From positions 124,001 to 188,000 of the forward strand of contig NZ_JARXHX010000006.1 in NCBI RefSeq assembly GCF_031127835.1: a stretch of 64,000 nt of DNA, read 5' to 3'. The first letter of the stretch is position 1. Every line of letters begins with the position of its first letter. Origin of the DNA: Pelagicoccus sp. SDUM812002. GTDB taxonomy: Bacteria; Verrucomicrobiota; Verrucomicrobiia; Opitutales; Opitutaceae. The position numbers were made by a program, and so were the translations under genes. The notes below the pieces were generated by a model that saw only the letters and a program-made list of their open reading frames with translations, was not told the DNA's origin and searched no databases. Positions 1-8,390 of this stretch are shown piece by piece.

Positions 1-600
1 CTCGATGCGCGCCGGCGTGTCCGCTCGTAGCGTACGCACGGGGGCTTGTTCCACCGTAGCAACTGCAGATGGAGGTGGCTCGTTCAAGCGATTGCGTGCT
101 GTCACAAGCTGGCGTTTTAGCAATTCATTCTCCGAACGTAGAGCTTCTATCGTATCCAAAAGTTTGAGACGTTCAAGTGGGTCCTTGTACACCTTGGCGT
201 CAAACGTCATGGCAAATTCCTTTTTGGCAGCTTTGATGCGCTCTTCCACCAGCTCGATCCGCTCCACAGCATCGTCACGGTCGCTTCGCTTCAGAAGCGC
301 CTCATAATGCTTAAAGTGATAGATCGCTGAAACGGGGTCTTGCAGGTGCTTTAAGTAGATATTTCCCGCATCTAAATGCGACTCAGGAGCATTGCCGTTA
401 CGTCGCTGGATAAGCTTCAGGAAGTTCTCCAGCGCCTCGTTTTCCATCCCGCGGGCATACAAGTCCCGGGCACGCCGAAAAATGGGATCCTCATCCTCGT
501 TCAACACCTCAAGCGAGTTCTGCTGGGCACAGCCCGCCATAAGCAGTAAGCCCGAAAGCGTTATCAAAAATAGTCTGGAAGCCTTTGCCCTTAGCGTCAT
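1..600 (-). CDS. Partial lipoprotein with TPR-like and coiled-coil regions
   Basis: The frame is open from an ATG at 600 to the window edge (200 codons, 3' end missing). The first 24 residues form a lipoprotein signal with lipobox LLLMAGC (Cys24), so the mature protein should be membrane-anchored outside the cytoplasm. Residues about 38-110 are helical, with TPR-like spacing (RARDLYARGMENEALENF). Residues about 140-170 look like a short coiled coil, and a Pro-rich linker follows. The missing C-terminus could carry a peptidoglycan-binding domain, but that is not visible. The gene is divergent from kdsD with 89 bp between the starts. Function unknown; the lipoprotein call is firm, the TPR call is tentative. 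Confidence 0.75.
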   Translation of the reverse strand, partial: MTLRAKASRLFLITLSGLLLMAGCAQQNSLEVLNEDEDPIFRRARDLYARGMENEALENFLKLIQRRNGNAPESHLDAGNIYLKHLQDPVSAIYHFKHYEALLKRSDRDDAVERIELVEERIKAAKKEFAMTFDAKVYKDPLERLKLLDTIEALRSENELLKRQLVTARNRLNEPPPSAVATVEQAPVRTLRADTPARIE

Positions 601-689
601 TTAGTATCCTCTCTCCGTGCATAAGACAGCATCCCAAGCCGCGTTTCCAAGTCCTAAATACCGATTACACAGTTTTGCGTCCCCTACTC

Positions 690-1670
690 ATGGAAACTCC
701 TGAAATCATCGCCAAAGGCCGACGTTGCCTCGACATCGAAATCGCCGCCCTCCAGGCAACCCGCGACTCGCTCGGAGTAGGTTTCGCAAACGTCGTCTCA
801 ATTCTACACAAGACACTGGCTCGCGGCAATAAGCTCATTCTAAGCGGAGTCGGGAAAAACGCCCACATCTGCCAAAAGCTCGTTGGCACCCTCAACTCCA
901 CTGGAGCGCCATCCACCTTCCTCGACCCCGTACAAGCCCTCCACGGAGACCTCGGCCTCTGCCGACAAGGCGATGCAGTCCTCGCCTTCAGCAATAGCGG
1001 CGAGACTGCCGAGCTCCTGCGCTTTCTGCCGATGGTCCAGAGATTCGAAGTGCAAACCATAGCGGTCACCGCCAAAAGCGAATCTAGCCTCGCTCTACTC
1101 TGCGACGCGACCCTCGCTTACATCGTAGAGCGAGAAGCCTGCCCGCTCGCACTCGCCCCAACCGCCAGCACCAGCGCCGCCATGGGCATCGGCGATGCCG
1201 TAGCCATGGTATTGCTCGAGCTCAATTCCATCTCCCGAGAAGACTTCGCAAAATTTCACCCGGGTGGAGCCCTCGGCCGCGTGCTCTCGCCAAAAGTCGA
1301 CGAAATCATGCGGCCAAACGAGCGGCTTGCGGCCTTACCGAAGTCAGCGAGCTGCAAAGAGTGCCTCGCAGAAATGTCCGCCAAAAGTTCCGGCTGCGTC
1401 GCCCTGCTAGAAGACGACAGCACCCTCGCCGGCATCATGACCGACGGCGACATTCGTCGCTACATCCTGAGTCACCCAAATTTCTTGGACAGCCCTGCCA
1501 GCACTGTGATGACGCCAAAACCGATTACCATCGCCAGCGGATCTTACGCCGCAGAAGCTCTCAAAACTTTCGAAAAACACAGCATCGACGACCTAATAGT
1601 CGTGGACCAGTTCAACAGGCCGATCGGCATCATCGACGGCCAAGACCTTACTAAGGTCCGCGTCGTCTAG
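690..1670 (+). CDS. kdsD: Arabinose-5-phosphate isomerase (SIS plus two CBS domains)
   Basis: This should interconvert D-ribulose 5-phosphate and D-arabinose 5-phosphate, the first step towards KDO for lipopolysaccharide. The 326-residue length and domain order are typical: an N-terminal SIS domain (about residues 30-170; SGVGKNAH, the LDPVQALHGDLG segment, FSNSGET) and a CBS pair (about 205-320; GIMTDGDIRR, GIIDGQDL). I chose ATG 690 because the upstream in-frame codons extend beyond the family start and look non-coding. A KDO pathway supports an outer membrane with LPS. No other kds gene is nearby, so it appears to stand alone behind the promoter region shared with the divergent lipoprotein. 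Confidence 0.9.
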   Translation: METPEIIAKGRRCLDIEIAALQATRDSLGVGFANVVSILHKTLARGNKLILSGVGKNAHICQKLVGTLNSTGAPSTFLDPVQALHGDLGLCRQGDAVLAFSNSGETAELLRFLPMVQRFEVQTIAVTAKSESSLALLCDATLAYIVEREACPLALAPTASTSAAMGIGDAVAMVLLELNSISREDFAKFHPGGALGRVLSPKVDEIMRPNERLAALPKSASCKECLAEMSAKSSGCVALLEDDSTLAGIMTDGDIRRYILSHPNFLDSPASTVMTPKPITIASGSYAAEALKTFEKHSIDDLIVVDQFNRPIGIIDGQDLTKVRVV

Positions 1671-1759
1671 AGCAGCTTCCCTCAAGTCGACTCGCTCGAC
1701 GCATTCGGGTTTGCAATGGGACCGTCGTATGCGATGCATACTGACTCCTATTTCGATCG

Positions 1760-2776
1760 ATGCAGAACACGACTCAAACTACCCGCTCGGACACCACCAA
1801 GCAGCTCCCCGAGCTGTTCCAGTTGCTCCAGCCCCACCTAGAGGCCTTGGACGCCTACCTGGAGGAGCAGATCGAAGCGTTCGAGCCTGAGATCCGCGAA
1901 CACGTCTCTTATAGCATGGACACCGGCGGCAAACGCATCCGCCCTTCCCTCATCTTTTTCAGCGGTTGGAACAAGGAGTCTGAAGTAGACGAAAAACTGG
2001 TGCGCCTCGCTGCCGTAGTGGAAACGATCCACCTCGCTACCCTCGTTCACGACGACATCATGGACGAAGCGGAAATCCGACGCAACCGAGCCACCGTAGC
2101 CAAGAAATACAACAACGCCACTGCTGTGCTGCTCGGCGATGCCCTCTTCTCGCACGCCGTCTTCCTGGCCACCCAGTTTCCCACTATCGAGGTTTGTCGC
2201 AACATTGCAGTGTCCATGCGCCAAGTTTGCACCGGAGAAATACTGCAAACCATGCAACGCGGCGATCCAGACCTCGACATGGAAACCTATTTTCGCGTCA
2301 TTGATCTGAAAACCGCTGAGCTCTTCCGCGTGTCCTGCAACCTCGGTGCACGGCTTGCCGGATTCGACGATGCCTATGTACAAGCTGCTGGCACCTTCGG
2401 TCGCCATCTCGGCATCGCCTACCAAATTTACGACGACATGACCGACCTATTCGGCTCCCAAGAGAAGATCGGAAAAACGCTCGGCACCGACATCGCGACC
2501 GGCAAACCCACTATGCCCTTGATCCTCATGCGAGATCGCCTCCCAGTCGACGAGTCTCGTACATTGAGAGATTCGCTCGCTGGAAACATTGAGGCTGACG
2601 TACCCTACTGGCTAGCGAAGCTTCGTGAGATGGGGATCTTCGAGGAAGTTCGCCAAACGATCTTCGACGAGATCGGAAAAGGCCGAGCAGCCATTGAAAG
2701 TTTCGAAGACAACCCCTCAGCTACTCATCTTCGCACCATCAGCGAACTGCTCTGGAACCAAGTGGATGCCCTCTAG
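1760..2776 (+). CDS. ispB: Long-chain polyprenyl diphosphate synthase
   Basis: A trans-isoprenyl diphosphate synthase that elongates allylic diphosphates with IPP, probably making the side chain of respiratory quinone. Both aspartate-rich motifs are visible: LVHDDIMDEAEIRR (Asp98-Asp102) and QIYDDMTD (Asp225-Asp229). GGKRIRP near residue 56 binds IPP. Residues four and five before the first motif are small (Thr94, Ala93), which in this family indicates a long product such as octaprenyl. Length 338 aa is normal. The exact chain length cannot be read from sequence, so the symbol is by family. Confidence 0.85.
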   Translation: MQNTTQTTRSDTTKQLPELFQLLQPHLEALDAYLEEQIEAFEPEIREHVSYSMDTGGKRIRPSLIFFSGWNKESEVDEKLVRLAAVVETIHLATLVHDDIMDEAEIRRNRATVAKKYNNATAVLLGDALFSHAVFLATQFPTIEVCRNIAVSMRQVCTGEILQTMQRGDPDLDMETYFRVIDLKTAELFRVSCNLGARLAGFDDAYVQAAGTFGRHLGIAYQIYDDMTDLFGSQEKIGKTLGTDIATGKPTMPLILMRDRLPVDESRTLRDSLAGNIEADVPYWLAKLREMGIFEEVRQTIFDEIGKGRAAIESFEDNPSATHLRTISELLWNQVDAL

Positions 2777-2870
2777 GTCGCTCAAACTTGGTAAAAGCAA
2801 AAAAGCGACTTCAAATCTCCGCGATTTTGCGTATAGCTACAGAAGACTAACTTATCCCTACAACCCTTAG

Positions 2871-3500
2871 ATGAGCATCAGCAAGGCTATCAAACAGACC
2901 TTGGTTTCCACGCCCGAACGGCGTCAGGAGGCCGACGACGACCTTCTGATCGTACAAAAGGTTCAGGAAGGAGATGTGGACGCCTTCGACGAGCTAGTCT
3001 CAAAATACAGGGAACGCATCTACTCAGTCGTCTATAACCTCACCTCGAACCGCGAAGATGCCTCCGACCTCACCCAGGACGCGTTCATCAAAGCCTTCCA
3101 ATCCATCGGAAGGTTCAAGGGCAAATCCAGCTTCTTCACTTGGCTCTACCGCATCGCCCTCAACACCACCCTTACACATCTTCGCAAGAACAAGCTACGC
3201 CGCTTCTTCAGCTTCGAGAAGATGAGCGAGGAAGATCACTCAGCAGGCTTCATCGAGCAACTTAAGACGGATTCCGATTCCGACAAAAACACGCTGATGA
3301 ACGAGCTCCAGGAAAAGCTAAACGACGCTTTCCAAAAGCTATCCGTCAAACATCGAACCGTCATCACTCTCTACGAGATCGACGGTTTGAGTCACAAGGA
3401 GATAGCCGAGATCGTCGGAACATCTGTCGGAACCGTCCGCTCCCGTCTCCATTACGCGAAACAATTTCTGCAAGCCGAACTGAAAGACTACGTCCAGTAG
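2871..3500 (+). CDS. ECF-type RNA polymerase sigma factor
   Basis: A 209-residue group 4 sigma factor. Region 2 covers about residues 37-104 (AFDELVSKYRERIYSVVYNL, DLTQDAFIKAF, FFTWLYRIALN) and region 4 about 152-205 (HRTVITLYEIDGLSHKEIAE, GTSVGTVRSRLHYAK). No region 1 or 3 is present, as expected for ECF factors. It resembles the RpoE/SigW type. The next gene, 10 bp downstream, encodes a single-pass membrane protein with cytoplasmic N-terminus, the layout of an anti-sigma factor, and a secreted HtrA-like PDZ protein follows. The promoter it recognises is not evident. A weak GTCGCT/AGCGAC dyad (2777-2809) separates it from ispB. Confidence 0.88.
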   Translation: MSISKAIKQTLVSTPERRQEADDDLLIVQKVQEGDVDAFDELVSKYRERIYSVVYNLTSNREDASDLTQDAFIKAFQSIGRFKGKSSFFTWLYRIALNTTLTHLRKNKLRRFFSFEKMSEEDHSAGFIEQLKTDSDSDKNTLMNELQEKLNDAFQKLSVKHRTVITLYEIDGLSHKEIAEIVGTSVGTVRSRLHYAKQFLQAELKDYVQ

Positions 3501-3510
3501 CCCGAAATCG

Positions 3511-4071
3511 ATGAGCAAACACCCCAAAACAGCCTCTGCAGCCAAAGCTGACCAACGCCTGAGCCAACTCATAAAGCTCAAGCGGCTGGAAAAGCCGGAT
3601 GCCGCCTACTGGGAGAAATTCGAACAGGAGTTCCGAAGCCGACAACTAACGACTTTTGTCCACATTCAGCCCATGCATACCCGCATCCGCCGCGCCTGCA
3701 TGATAATCGCACGTAAAGCGGCCCCACCGGTCGCTGCCGCAGGAGCCGTGGCGCTCACTTTCTTCGCTGTCACCAACGCTTCCCATTTTAACCAAAGTCC
3801 GGACGACGAAATTAAATCCAGTAGAAACGAGCTCGCCCCAGCCCAAGAAAGCGAGGGGCAAGATGCTTACTTCCTTGTGAGCGTCGAGAACAGTGCCGAT
3901 TCGCCTCAAGAGTCCGATCCGAGCGATACAATTTATCAAGTCCATGAGCTCAGCAACCGAGGCGTAACGGCAAACGGATACCAGCTCAACACCACTCCCG
4001 TTACCTTTTCCAAAAACGTAGCCGGACAGACAGCCACAGCGAACATCCTAAGCCAGCAGCCGAACTACTAG
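3511..4071 (+). CDS. Single-pass membrane protein, candidate anti-sigma factor
   Basis: I recognise no named domain in this 186-residue protein. It has a basic N-terminal half (residues 1-70; KLKRLEKPDAAYWEKFEQEF then Arg-rich HTRIRR), one hydrophobic segment (about 71-88; PPVAAAGAVALTFFAV) and a 96-residue acidic, low-complexity C-terminal tail. The positive-inside rule places the N-terminus in the cytoplasm and the tail in the periplasm. It starts 10 bp after the ECF sigma gene and is followed, with 4 bp between the stop and the next ATG, by a secreted HtrA-like protein. Position and topology suggest an RseA-like partner of the sigma factor, but no zinc-binding HxxxCxxC motif or RseA similarity is visible. 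Confidence 0.65.
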   Translation: MSKHPKTASAAKADQRLSQLIKLKRLEKPDAAYWEKFEQEFRSRQLTTFVHIQPMHTRIRRACMIIARKAAPPVAAAGAVALTFFAVTNASHFNQSPDDEIKSSRNELAPAQESEGQDAYFLVSVENSADSPQESDPSDTIYQVHELSNRGVTANGYQLNTTPVTFSKNVAGQTATANILSQQPNY

Positions 4072-4075
4072 CTTG

Positions 4076-5077
4076 ATGCATCCTCGCCTCGGATCATTCG
4101 CTTGGATCGCCTTTTCGCTCCTCGCCGCTCTCGTCGATGCCGCGCCTAGCGAACTGGAATCGGACAAGTCGGCCATTCCTGGCGAAAGACGTCTGATAGA
4201 GCTGTATCGAGATTACCATGACTGCGTCGTTAAGGTAAAGTTCGCGGTAAAGACCATCGATGACGCTGGTAAAGAGCAAGTCGCACTCACGGTCCAATCT
4301 GGGTTCTACATTGATGCGGAAGGAACGGTACTAACCAACTCAGTTCCTACACAAAAGGGTCCGCGCCTTCGTATTGAAAAGGACGGCCTTCAGCTCTTGG
4401 CAGTGCCAATTGCGTCAGATTCAAGAACAAATATTGCCATTTTGCAGGTGGCAAAGCCCCCGCCCGGCATCAGATTCATAAATTTGACTCCTTCTGATGA
4501 CGAGCCTCCCATCGGTTCTCTGGCCTATGCGATAACCAGCCCTCTTGACCTCTCTCCAACTCCCAAGCTCGGCATCGTAACAGGGCGAGAAAGCAGCTTT
4601 AGTAACATCGAATTCCCCTGCACCTACACTCGCATCGGAATATCATCCGGTCCTGCTGAAGGTGGAGCTCCTGTTTTCGCGAGCGACGGTACCCTCATGG
4701 GGGTTAGCGTCGCATCTCTGCCAGATGTAGACTCTAGCTACATTGTCCCCACAAGATCACTACAGCATATCGTGACTCAACTTCGCGAAAACAAAAAAGT
4801 CTTTCATCCCCGGGTAAACGCCGAGATCCAAGAACGTGCGAATCCCAACAGTCAGGAACGTAGCCTCGTGGTAGACAGTGTCGGGGAAAATAGCACCGCC
4901 AGCCAAATCGGACTTCTACCCGGTGATCGGATTTTGGGTGTGGAAGGCAACGAAATCTCAGGCATCAACGAATGGCGCGATGCGCTTTTCTTCAGCGAGG
5001 AAGACCAGTTCATAAGGCTTACCATTCAAAGAGCGGAAAAGGAAAGAGAGATCGCGCTGTTGCTTAGCAGCAAATGA
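4076..5077 (+). CDS. Secreted HtrA/DegS-like PDZ protein lacking the catalytic triad
   Basis: A 333-residue protein with a signal peptide (residues 1-23), a trypsin-like HtrA fold (about 40-240) and a PDZ domain (about 262-330; LLPGDRILGVEGNEI). The fold is clear from motif order, but all three catalytic positions are changed. TNKHV of HtrA is TNSVP here (87-91). The Asp of DSLTDLAVLK is Asn in DSRTNIAILQV (Asn119). The GNSGG loop is GPAEGGAP, with Glu195 at the serine position. It is therefore most likely a pseudoprotease or peptide sensor. A TTG three bases upstream is also in frame; I chose the ATG. It lies directly after the candidate anti-sigma gene, recalling rpoE-rseA-degS logic without the protease activity. 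Confidence 0.8.
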   Translation: MHPRLGSFAWIAFSLLAALVDAAPSELESDKSAIPGERRLIELYRDYHDCVVKVKFAVKTIDDAGKEQVALTVQSGFYIDAEGTVLTNSVPTQKGPRLRIEKDGLQLLAVPIASDSRTNIAILQVAKPPPGIRFINLTPSDDEPPIGSLAYAITSPLDLSPTPKLGIVTGRESSFSNIEFPCTYTRIGISSGPAEGGAPVFASDGTLMGVSVASLPDVDSSYIVPTRSLQHIVTQLRENKKVFHPRVNAEIQERANPNSQERSLVVDSVGENSTASQIGLLPGDRILGVEGNEISGINEWRDALFFSEEDQFIRLTIQRAEKEREIALLLSSK

Positions 5078-5095
5078 CTCGCAAGCTTGCCTTCC

Positions 5096-5515
5096 ATGGC
5101 AGTCTACCACTCTGAAATATCCATTAGAACCCCAGGTCAGGGCACGCATGAGATAACTGACCAAGCTCGCAATGCGATCCGCGAGAGCGGACTTGAGAAC
5201 GGCACAGTGACTGTATTTTGCCGCCACACGAGCTGTAGCCTCGTGTTGATGGAAAACGCGGATCCCAGCGCCCGGCATGACCTCGAAGGCTTTATGAACC
5301 GGCTCGTCCCGGAAAAGGATCGTCACTTTACACACACTTACGAGGGTCCAGACGACATGCCGAGCCACATTAAAATGGCTCTAACTCGAAGTTCTGAAGT
5401 GATTCCATTTGCAGCCGGTAAGCTCCTGCTTGGCACGTGGCAGGGCCTCTTTGCTTGGGAACACCGCAGAGCACCTCACACTCGGTCTCTGGTCCTAACT
5501 GTGATTGGGGAATAA
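5096..5515 (+). CDS. yjbQ: YjbQ family protein (UPF0047)
   Basis: A 139-residue member of the small YjbQ family; some members have thiamine-phosphate synthase activity in vitro, but the cellular role is uncertain. Conserved signatures are present: CRHTSCSLVL (about 44-53), PDDMPSHIK (about 88-96), and the ending GTWQGLFAWEHRR. I prefer ATG 5096 to the TTG 9 bp upstream because it starts the family block directly. It follows the PDZ protein by 18 bp and may share its transcript. A strong hairpin (5530-5557) lies just downstream. Confidence 0.85.
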   Translation: MAVYHSEISIRTPGQGTHEITDQARNAIRESGLENGTVTVFCRHTSCSLVLMENADPSARHDLEGFMNRLVPEKDRHFTHTYEGPDDMPSHIKMALTRSSEVIPFAAGKLLLGTWQGLFAWEHRRAPHTRSLVLTVIGE

Positions 5516-5529
5516 GCTCCAAAACAGAA

Positions 5530-5557
5530 AGCGCCTCTCGGATAACCGAGAAGCGCT
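5530..5557. terminator. Hairpin between convergent yjbQ and pilQ
   Basis: The inverted repeat AGCGCCTCTCGG / CCGAGAAGCGCT has a four-base loop and one mismatch. It lies between convergent genes. Reading leftward it is followed by a T-rich stretch (TTCTGTTTT), so it most clearly terminates the pil operon. It may also end the yjbQ transcript, which has no U-tract after the stem. Confidence 0.7.
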
Positions 5558-5592
5558 CAACTAAAGTAAATGTACGTAACTAAATCCGAATT

Positions 5593-7335
5593 CTAGCGGT
5601 TTCTTAGTGAGACTGGGTCAACACCCGATGCTTCCATCATTTCTTGAGAGAACACGTCCTCAAAGTCAGCTTCTTCGCTTGGGAGAATCTTTGCTGTTAT
5701 GAAGATAAGGAGATTCCGCTTCGTTTCCGTCTTCGACTCGTGCTTGAATAAGCGACCCAATCCTGGAACCTTGCCGAGCAGAGGAACATGGCTGTCATCA
5801 GAATTATTAGAACTCTCCATCAAGCCTCCTATTCCCATGGTGAAACCATCCTTCAAAGCAATCTGAGTTTCAGTGCGGCGAGTTGAAATCAAAGGTATAG
5901 AAGCACCGCTAGCACCGCCAAAATTTACGATCCCGGTACGGCTACTGACCTCTGGTACTACCTTGAGGTTGATTAAGCCGGCGTTGTTGACTGAAGGGGT
6001 GACTTTCAAATTAACGCCAATTTGCTTGTATTCAAAATTGCTTACTTCGAACCCACCTGTTTCTTCGTTATACTGATAATTTGGAATAGGAAATTCTTCA
6101 CCCACATTGATGGTGGCTTCTTGATTGTTTAGCGTAACAACGGTAGGGTTCGAAACGAGCTTGCTACCGCCTTGCTCCTTGAGAGCGCTCAGAACAAATC
6201 CAAACTGATCCGCTGTGAATACTGCTGAAGCCGAGCGAGTCATACCTTTCGTATCCACTAGGGAGTACAAGTTATTAACTGCGTGGGTTATCAAAGTGCT
6301 TTCTCCAACCGAGGTAGAGTCAATCAAGGTCTGACCCGAAATATTGTCAACCAAACGACCGCGGTTGACACCCATACCACTCATCTCGGCGTCTCCTCTT
6401 GAAAATGCGATATCACCAAGATTCGTCTCGTTCGATTGATCGCTATTGCCGCTAGTAACTCGATCACGATCAAAAGACGAGCCCCACTGCTTGTTTATCT
6501 CGCCCACACCTACCCCATAGTTGCGTAGCGAAGACCAGTTTACCCCGATATTCTTAACGTCAGTATCCGTTACTTCGATAAAACGGGTTTCGATAAAAAC
6601 TTGCTGCGTTGGCTTATCAAGGCGCTCGACGACAGCCCGAATGCTATCCATCCTAGAAGCGCGTTCAGACACGATCAATGCATTGCTGCGTGTATCGACT
6701 TGCACCGCTCCACCAGCCTCAGCATCGACGAGACTGCGAAGAGTCGCTGCAATGGATTCAGCATCCGCATAGTTGACCATGAATATCTCCGTGATCGGCG
6801 GCTCAAAATTGAGAGTGTCGCGGCTAACTATTTTGATGATGGATCCCTCTTCGATGAAAGTATACCCCACCGGATCCAGGATCACCGAGTAAATTTGGCG
6901 CCATGTTACATCACGAAGCTTAATCGAAGTGGTTCCCACCAAAGTATCAGGTACGACTAGGTTTAGAGTATAAAGGTCCGCAACGTTACGGAGAACAGTG
7001 CGAATCTCCTCATTTGGATAGTCTACAGAAATGAGATCAGATGCATCAAGAGTCATTTCATTGCCAAGTGGAGAGGCAAAAGAGTCATCGATCGCTGAAA
7101 CTCCATTTTCCTCTTCTGTTGCATCTTGCTCACCCGTATTCCGATTTTCGAACAAACGATCGATATCCGTAATACGTGGACCCGATGCTTCTTCTTTCGT
7201 TTCTGAAGTAGACTGCTGCAGTTCGTCGCGAACACTTCCTGCAGGGGCAGCCTCCTGTCCATAAAGGACAGGTACGCCAACAGCGATCGTAGCCGCTGCA
7301 ATTGATATAATAATATTGGATTTCATATAACGCAT
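5593..7335 (-). CDS. pilQ: Type IV pilus / type II secretin (PilQ/GspD-like)
   Basis: An outer-membrane secretin through which a pilus or pseudopilus passes. A signal peptide covers the first about 27 residues (IIISIAAATIAVGVPVLYGQ). An acidic linker is followed by an N0/STN-like domain (about 95-175; EEIRTVLRNVADLYTLNLVV), an N1 repeat (about 185-255; QVDTRSNALIVSE), and the secretin domain (about 370-555; SNPTVVTLNNQEATINVGEEFP, GFTMGIGGLM, VPLLGKVPGLGRLF). At 580 residues it is shorter than many PilQ because no AMIN domains are visible. Its ATG immediately follows the stop codon of the upstream gene. It is last in the leftward pilMNOPQ-like operon. Confidence 0.88.
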   Translation of the reverse strand: MRYMKSNIIISIAAATIAVGVPVLYGQEAAPAGSVRDELQQSTSETKEEASGPRITDIDRLFENRNTGEQDATEEENGVSAIDDSFASPLGNEMTLDASDLISVDYPNEEIRTVLRNVADLYTLNLVVPDTLVGTTSIKLRDVTWRQIYSVILDPVGYTFIEEGSIIKIVSRDTLNFEPPITEIFMVNYADAESIAATLRSLVDAEAGGAVQVDTRSNALIVSERASRMDSIRAVVERLDKPTQQVFIETRFIEVTDTDVKNIGVNWSSLRNYGVGVGEINKQWGSSFDRDRVTSGNSDQSNETNLGDIAFSRGDAEMSGMGVNRGRLVDNISGQTLIDSTSVGESTLITHAVNNLYSLVDTKGMTRSASAVFTADQFGFVLSALKEQGGSKLVSNPTVVTLNNQEATINVGEEFPIPNYQYNEETGGFEVSNFEYKQIGVNLKVTPSVNNAGLINLKVVPEVSSRTGIVNFGGASGASIPLISTRRTETQIALKDGFTMGIGGLMESSNNSDDSHVPLLGKVPGLGRLFKHESKTETKRNLLIFITAKILPSEEADFEDVFSQEMMEASGVDPVSLRNR

Positions 7336-7800
7336 TTACTTAAGTTTTAGTTGTAGCTCCGAATCACCACGGCTAATTTTATAAGTAGACCCTGTGATTT
7401 CAGTTATATTGACGCTGTATTCAGCACCATTGTATGTAATTCCGAGCCCGGAACCCATTTTCAGTTTTTTCTCTTTAAAAATCAGATAGAATTCCCCACC
7501 AAACATGAATATGCCTGTCGGATTAACGTAATTGGAGAGTTCCTTCAGAAGTTCTTCGTCAGTTAAAACGACTTCAACTTTCTCCTCTACAACAACCTTT
7601 TTACCGCTATCCGGCACGAAAGGGCTCGGTGCCTTTTCAACCAAGCTCTCATCTATCGGGCGTACGCTATCACTCAGTAACTTTCGGATTTCTCCAAGTT
7701 TCTCTGCGCGATCTTCAGCAGACATAATCGCTGATTCGCAGGAGCTTGCCAAAGTCAGAATCCCGGCTGTGCACAGTACAATTCCATTCAATACTCTCAC
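7336..7800 (-). CDS. PilP-like pilus assembly lipoprotein
   Basis: A 154-residue protein starting at GTG, whose G overlaps the last base of the preceding stop. The N-terminus (VLCTAGILTLASSC) looks like a lipoprotein signal with Cys at about residue 21. Short stretches near the C-terminus (YLIFKEKKLKMGSGLGITYNGAEYSV) resemble the small beta domain of PilP/GspC proteins that docks the secretin. Sequence similarity alone is weak. The identification rests on position between the PilO-like gene and the secretin, exactly where pilP sits in pilMNOPQ operons. Confidence 0.6.
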   Translation of the reverse strand: MRVLNGIVLCTAGILTLASSCESAIMSAEDRAEKLGEIRKLLSDSVRPIDESLVEKAPSPFVPDSGKKVVVEEKVEVVLTDEELLKELSNYVNPTGIFMFGGEFYLIFKEKKLKMGSGLGITYNGAEYSVNITEITGSTYKISRGDSELQLKLK

Positions 7801-8390
7801 TATAATTTCCTCCCAAGCACATCTACGGAGAGACGCATTTCTACCTCAGGCTCTCCCGACATTTTGTTTGCATCTACGATAGAAAAAGCATCGATAACAG
7901 CAAAAGCCTCGCCTCCTTCAATTGCTCTCAAAAAGGCCAAAACCTCTGAATAAGCACCTTGCACACTCATATCGTATATTATTTCTTGATACGGCGACTG
8001 TTCCGCTTTTTTGCGTGCCTTCTTATTTTTCTTACCATCTGGAAGCGGCTTGATTATCTGCTGTATACTTTCCATCTGCACACCGGTCGAAGACTCGATC
8101 TGATAGAAATAACGCTGATTTGTCGCAAGATCCTCCGGTGCAAATAATCGTGACTCGACCTCCGACTCCATTGCTTTTAACTCTTCCAGATCACTTTCTA
8201 TTTCGGCCCCGAACTTTAAGTTCTTCAAAATGCGAGAATGGCGAACAGTCAAATCATCATAATCAGCTTCTAATCGCGTAATTTGATCATTTCGGACAAA
8301 ATAGACACCAAGACAAACGACCGCTACTGCAGAGCATATAGCAATAATGTAATTCTTTTTTAGATACGAAAATATTGATGCAAAGGTCAT
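7800..8390 (-). CDS. PilO-like inner-membrane pilus assembly protein
   Basis: A 196-residue bitopic protein: short cytoplasmic N-terminus, one membrane helix (about 13-29; IIAICSAVAVVCLGVYF), a coiled-coil stretch, and a C-terminal ferredoxin-like region (MSVQGAYSEVLAFLRAIE) typical of PilO/GspM. PilO pairs with PilN in the alignment complex linking the PilM ring to PilP and PilQ. The start overlaps the stop of the preceding gene as ATGA (8387-8390), a sign of translational coupling. Confidence 0.72.
   Translation of the reverse strand: MTFASIFSYLKKNYIIAICSAVAVVCLGVYFVRNDQITRLEADYDDLTVRHSRILKNLKFGAEIESDLEELKAMESEVESRLFAPEDLATNQRYFYQIESSTGVQMESIQQIIKPLPDGKKNKKARKKAEQSPYQEIIYDMSVQGAYSEVLAFLRAIEGGEAFAVIDAFSIVDANKMSGEPEVEMRLSVDVLGRKL

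Noticed and set aside
5-604. Plus-strand reading frames at the left end
   Set aside because: They lie antisense to the partial lipoprotein gene, which has a clear signal and lipobox. The plus-strand products are Ser/Arg-rich and featureless.
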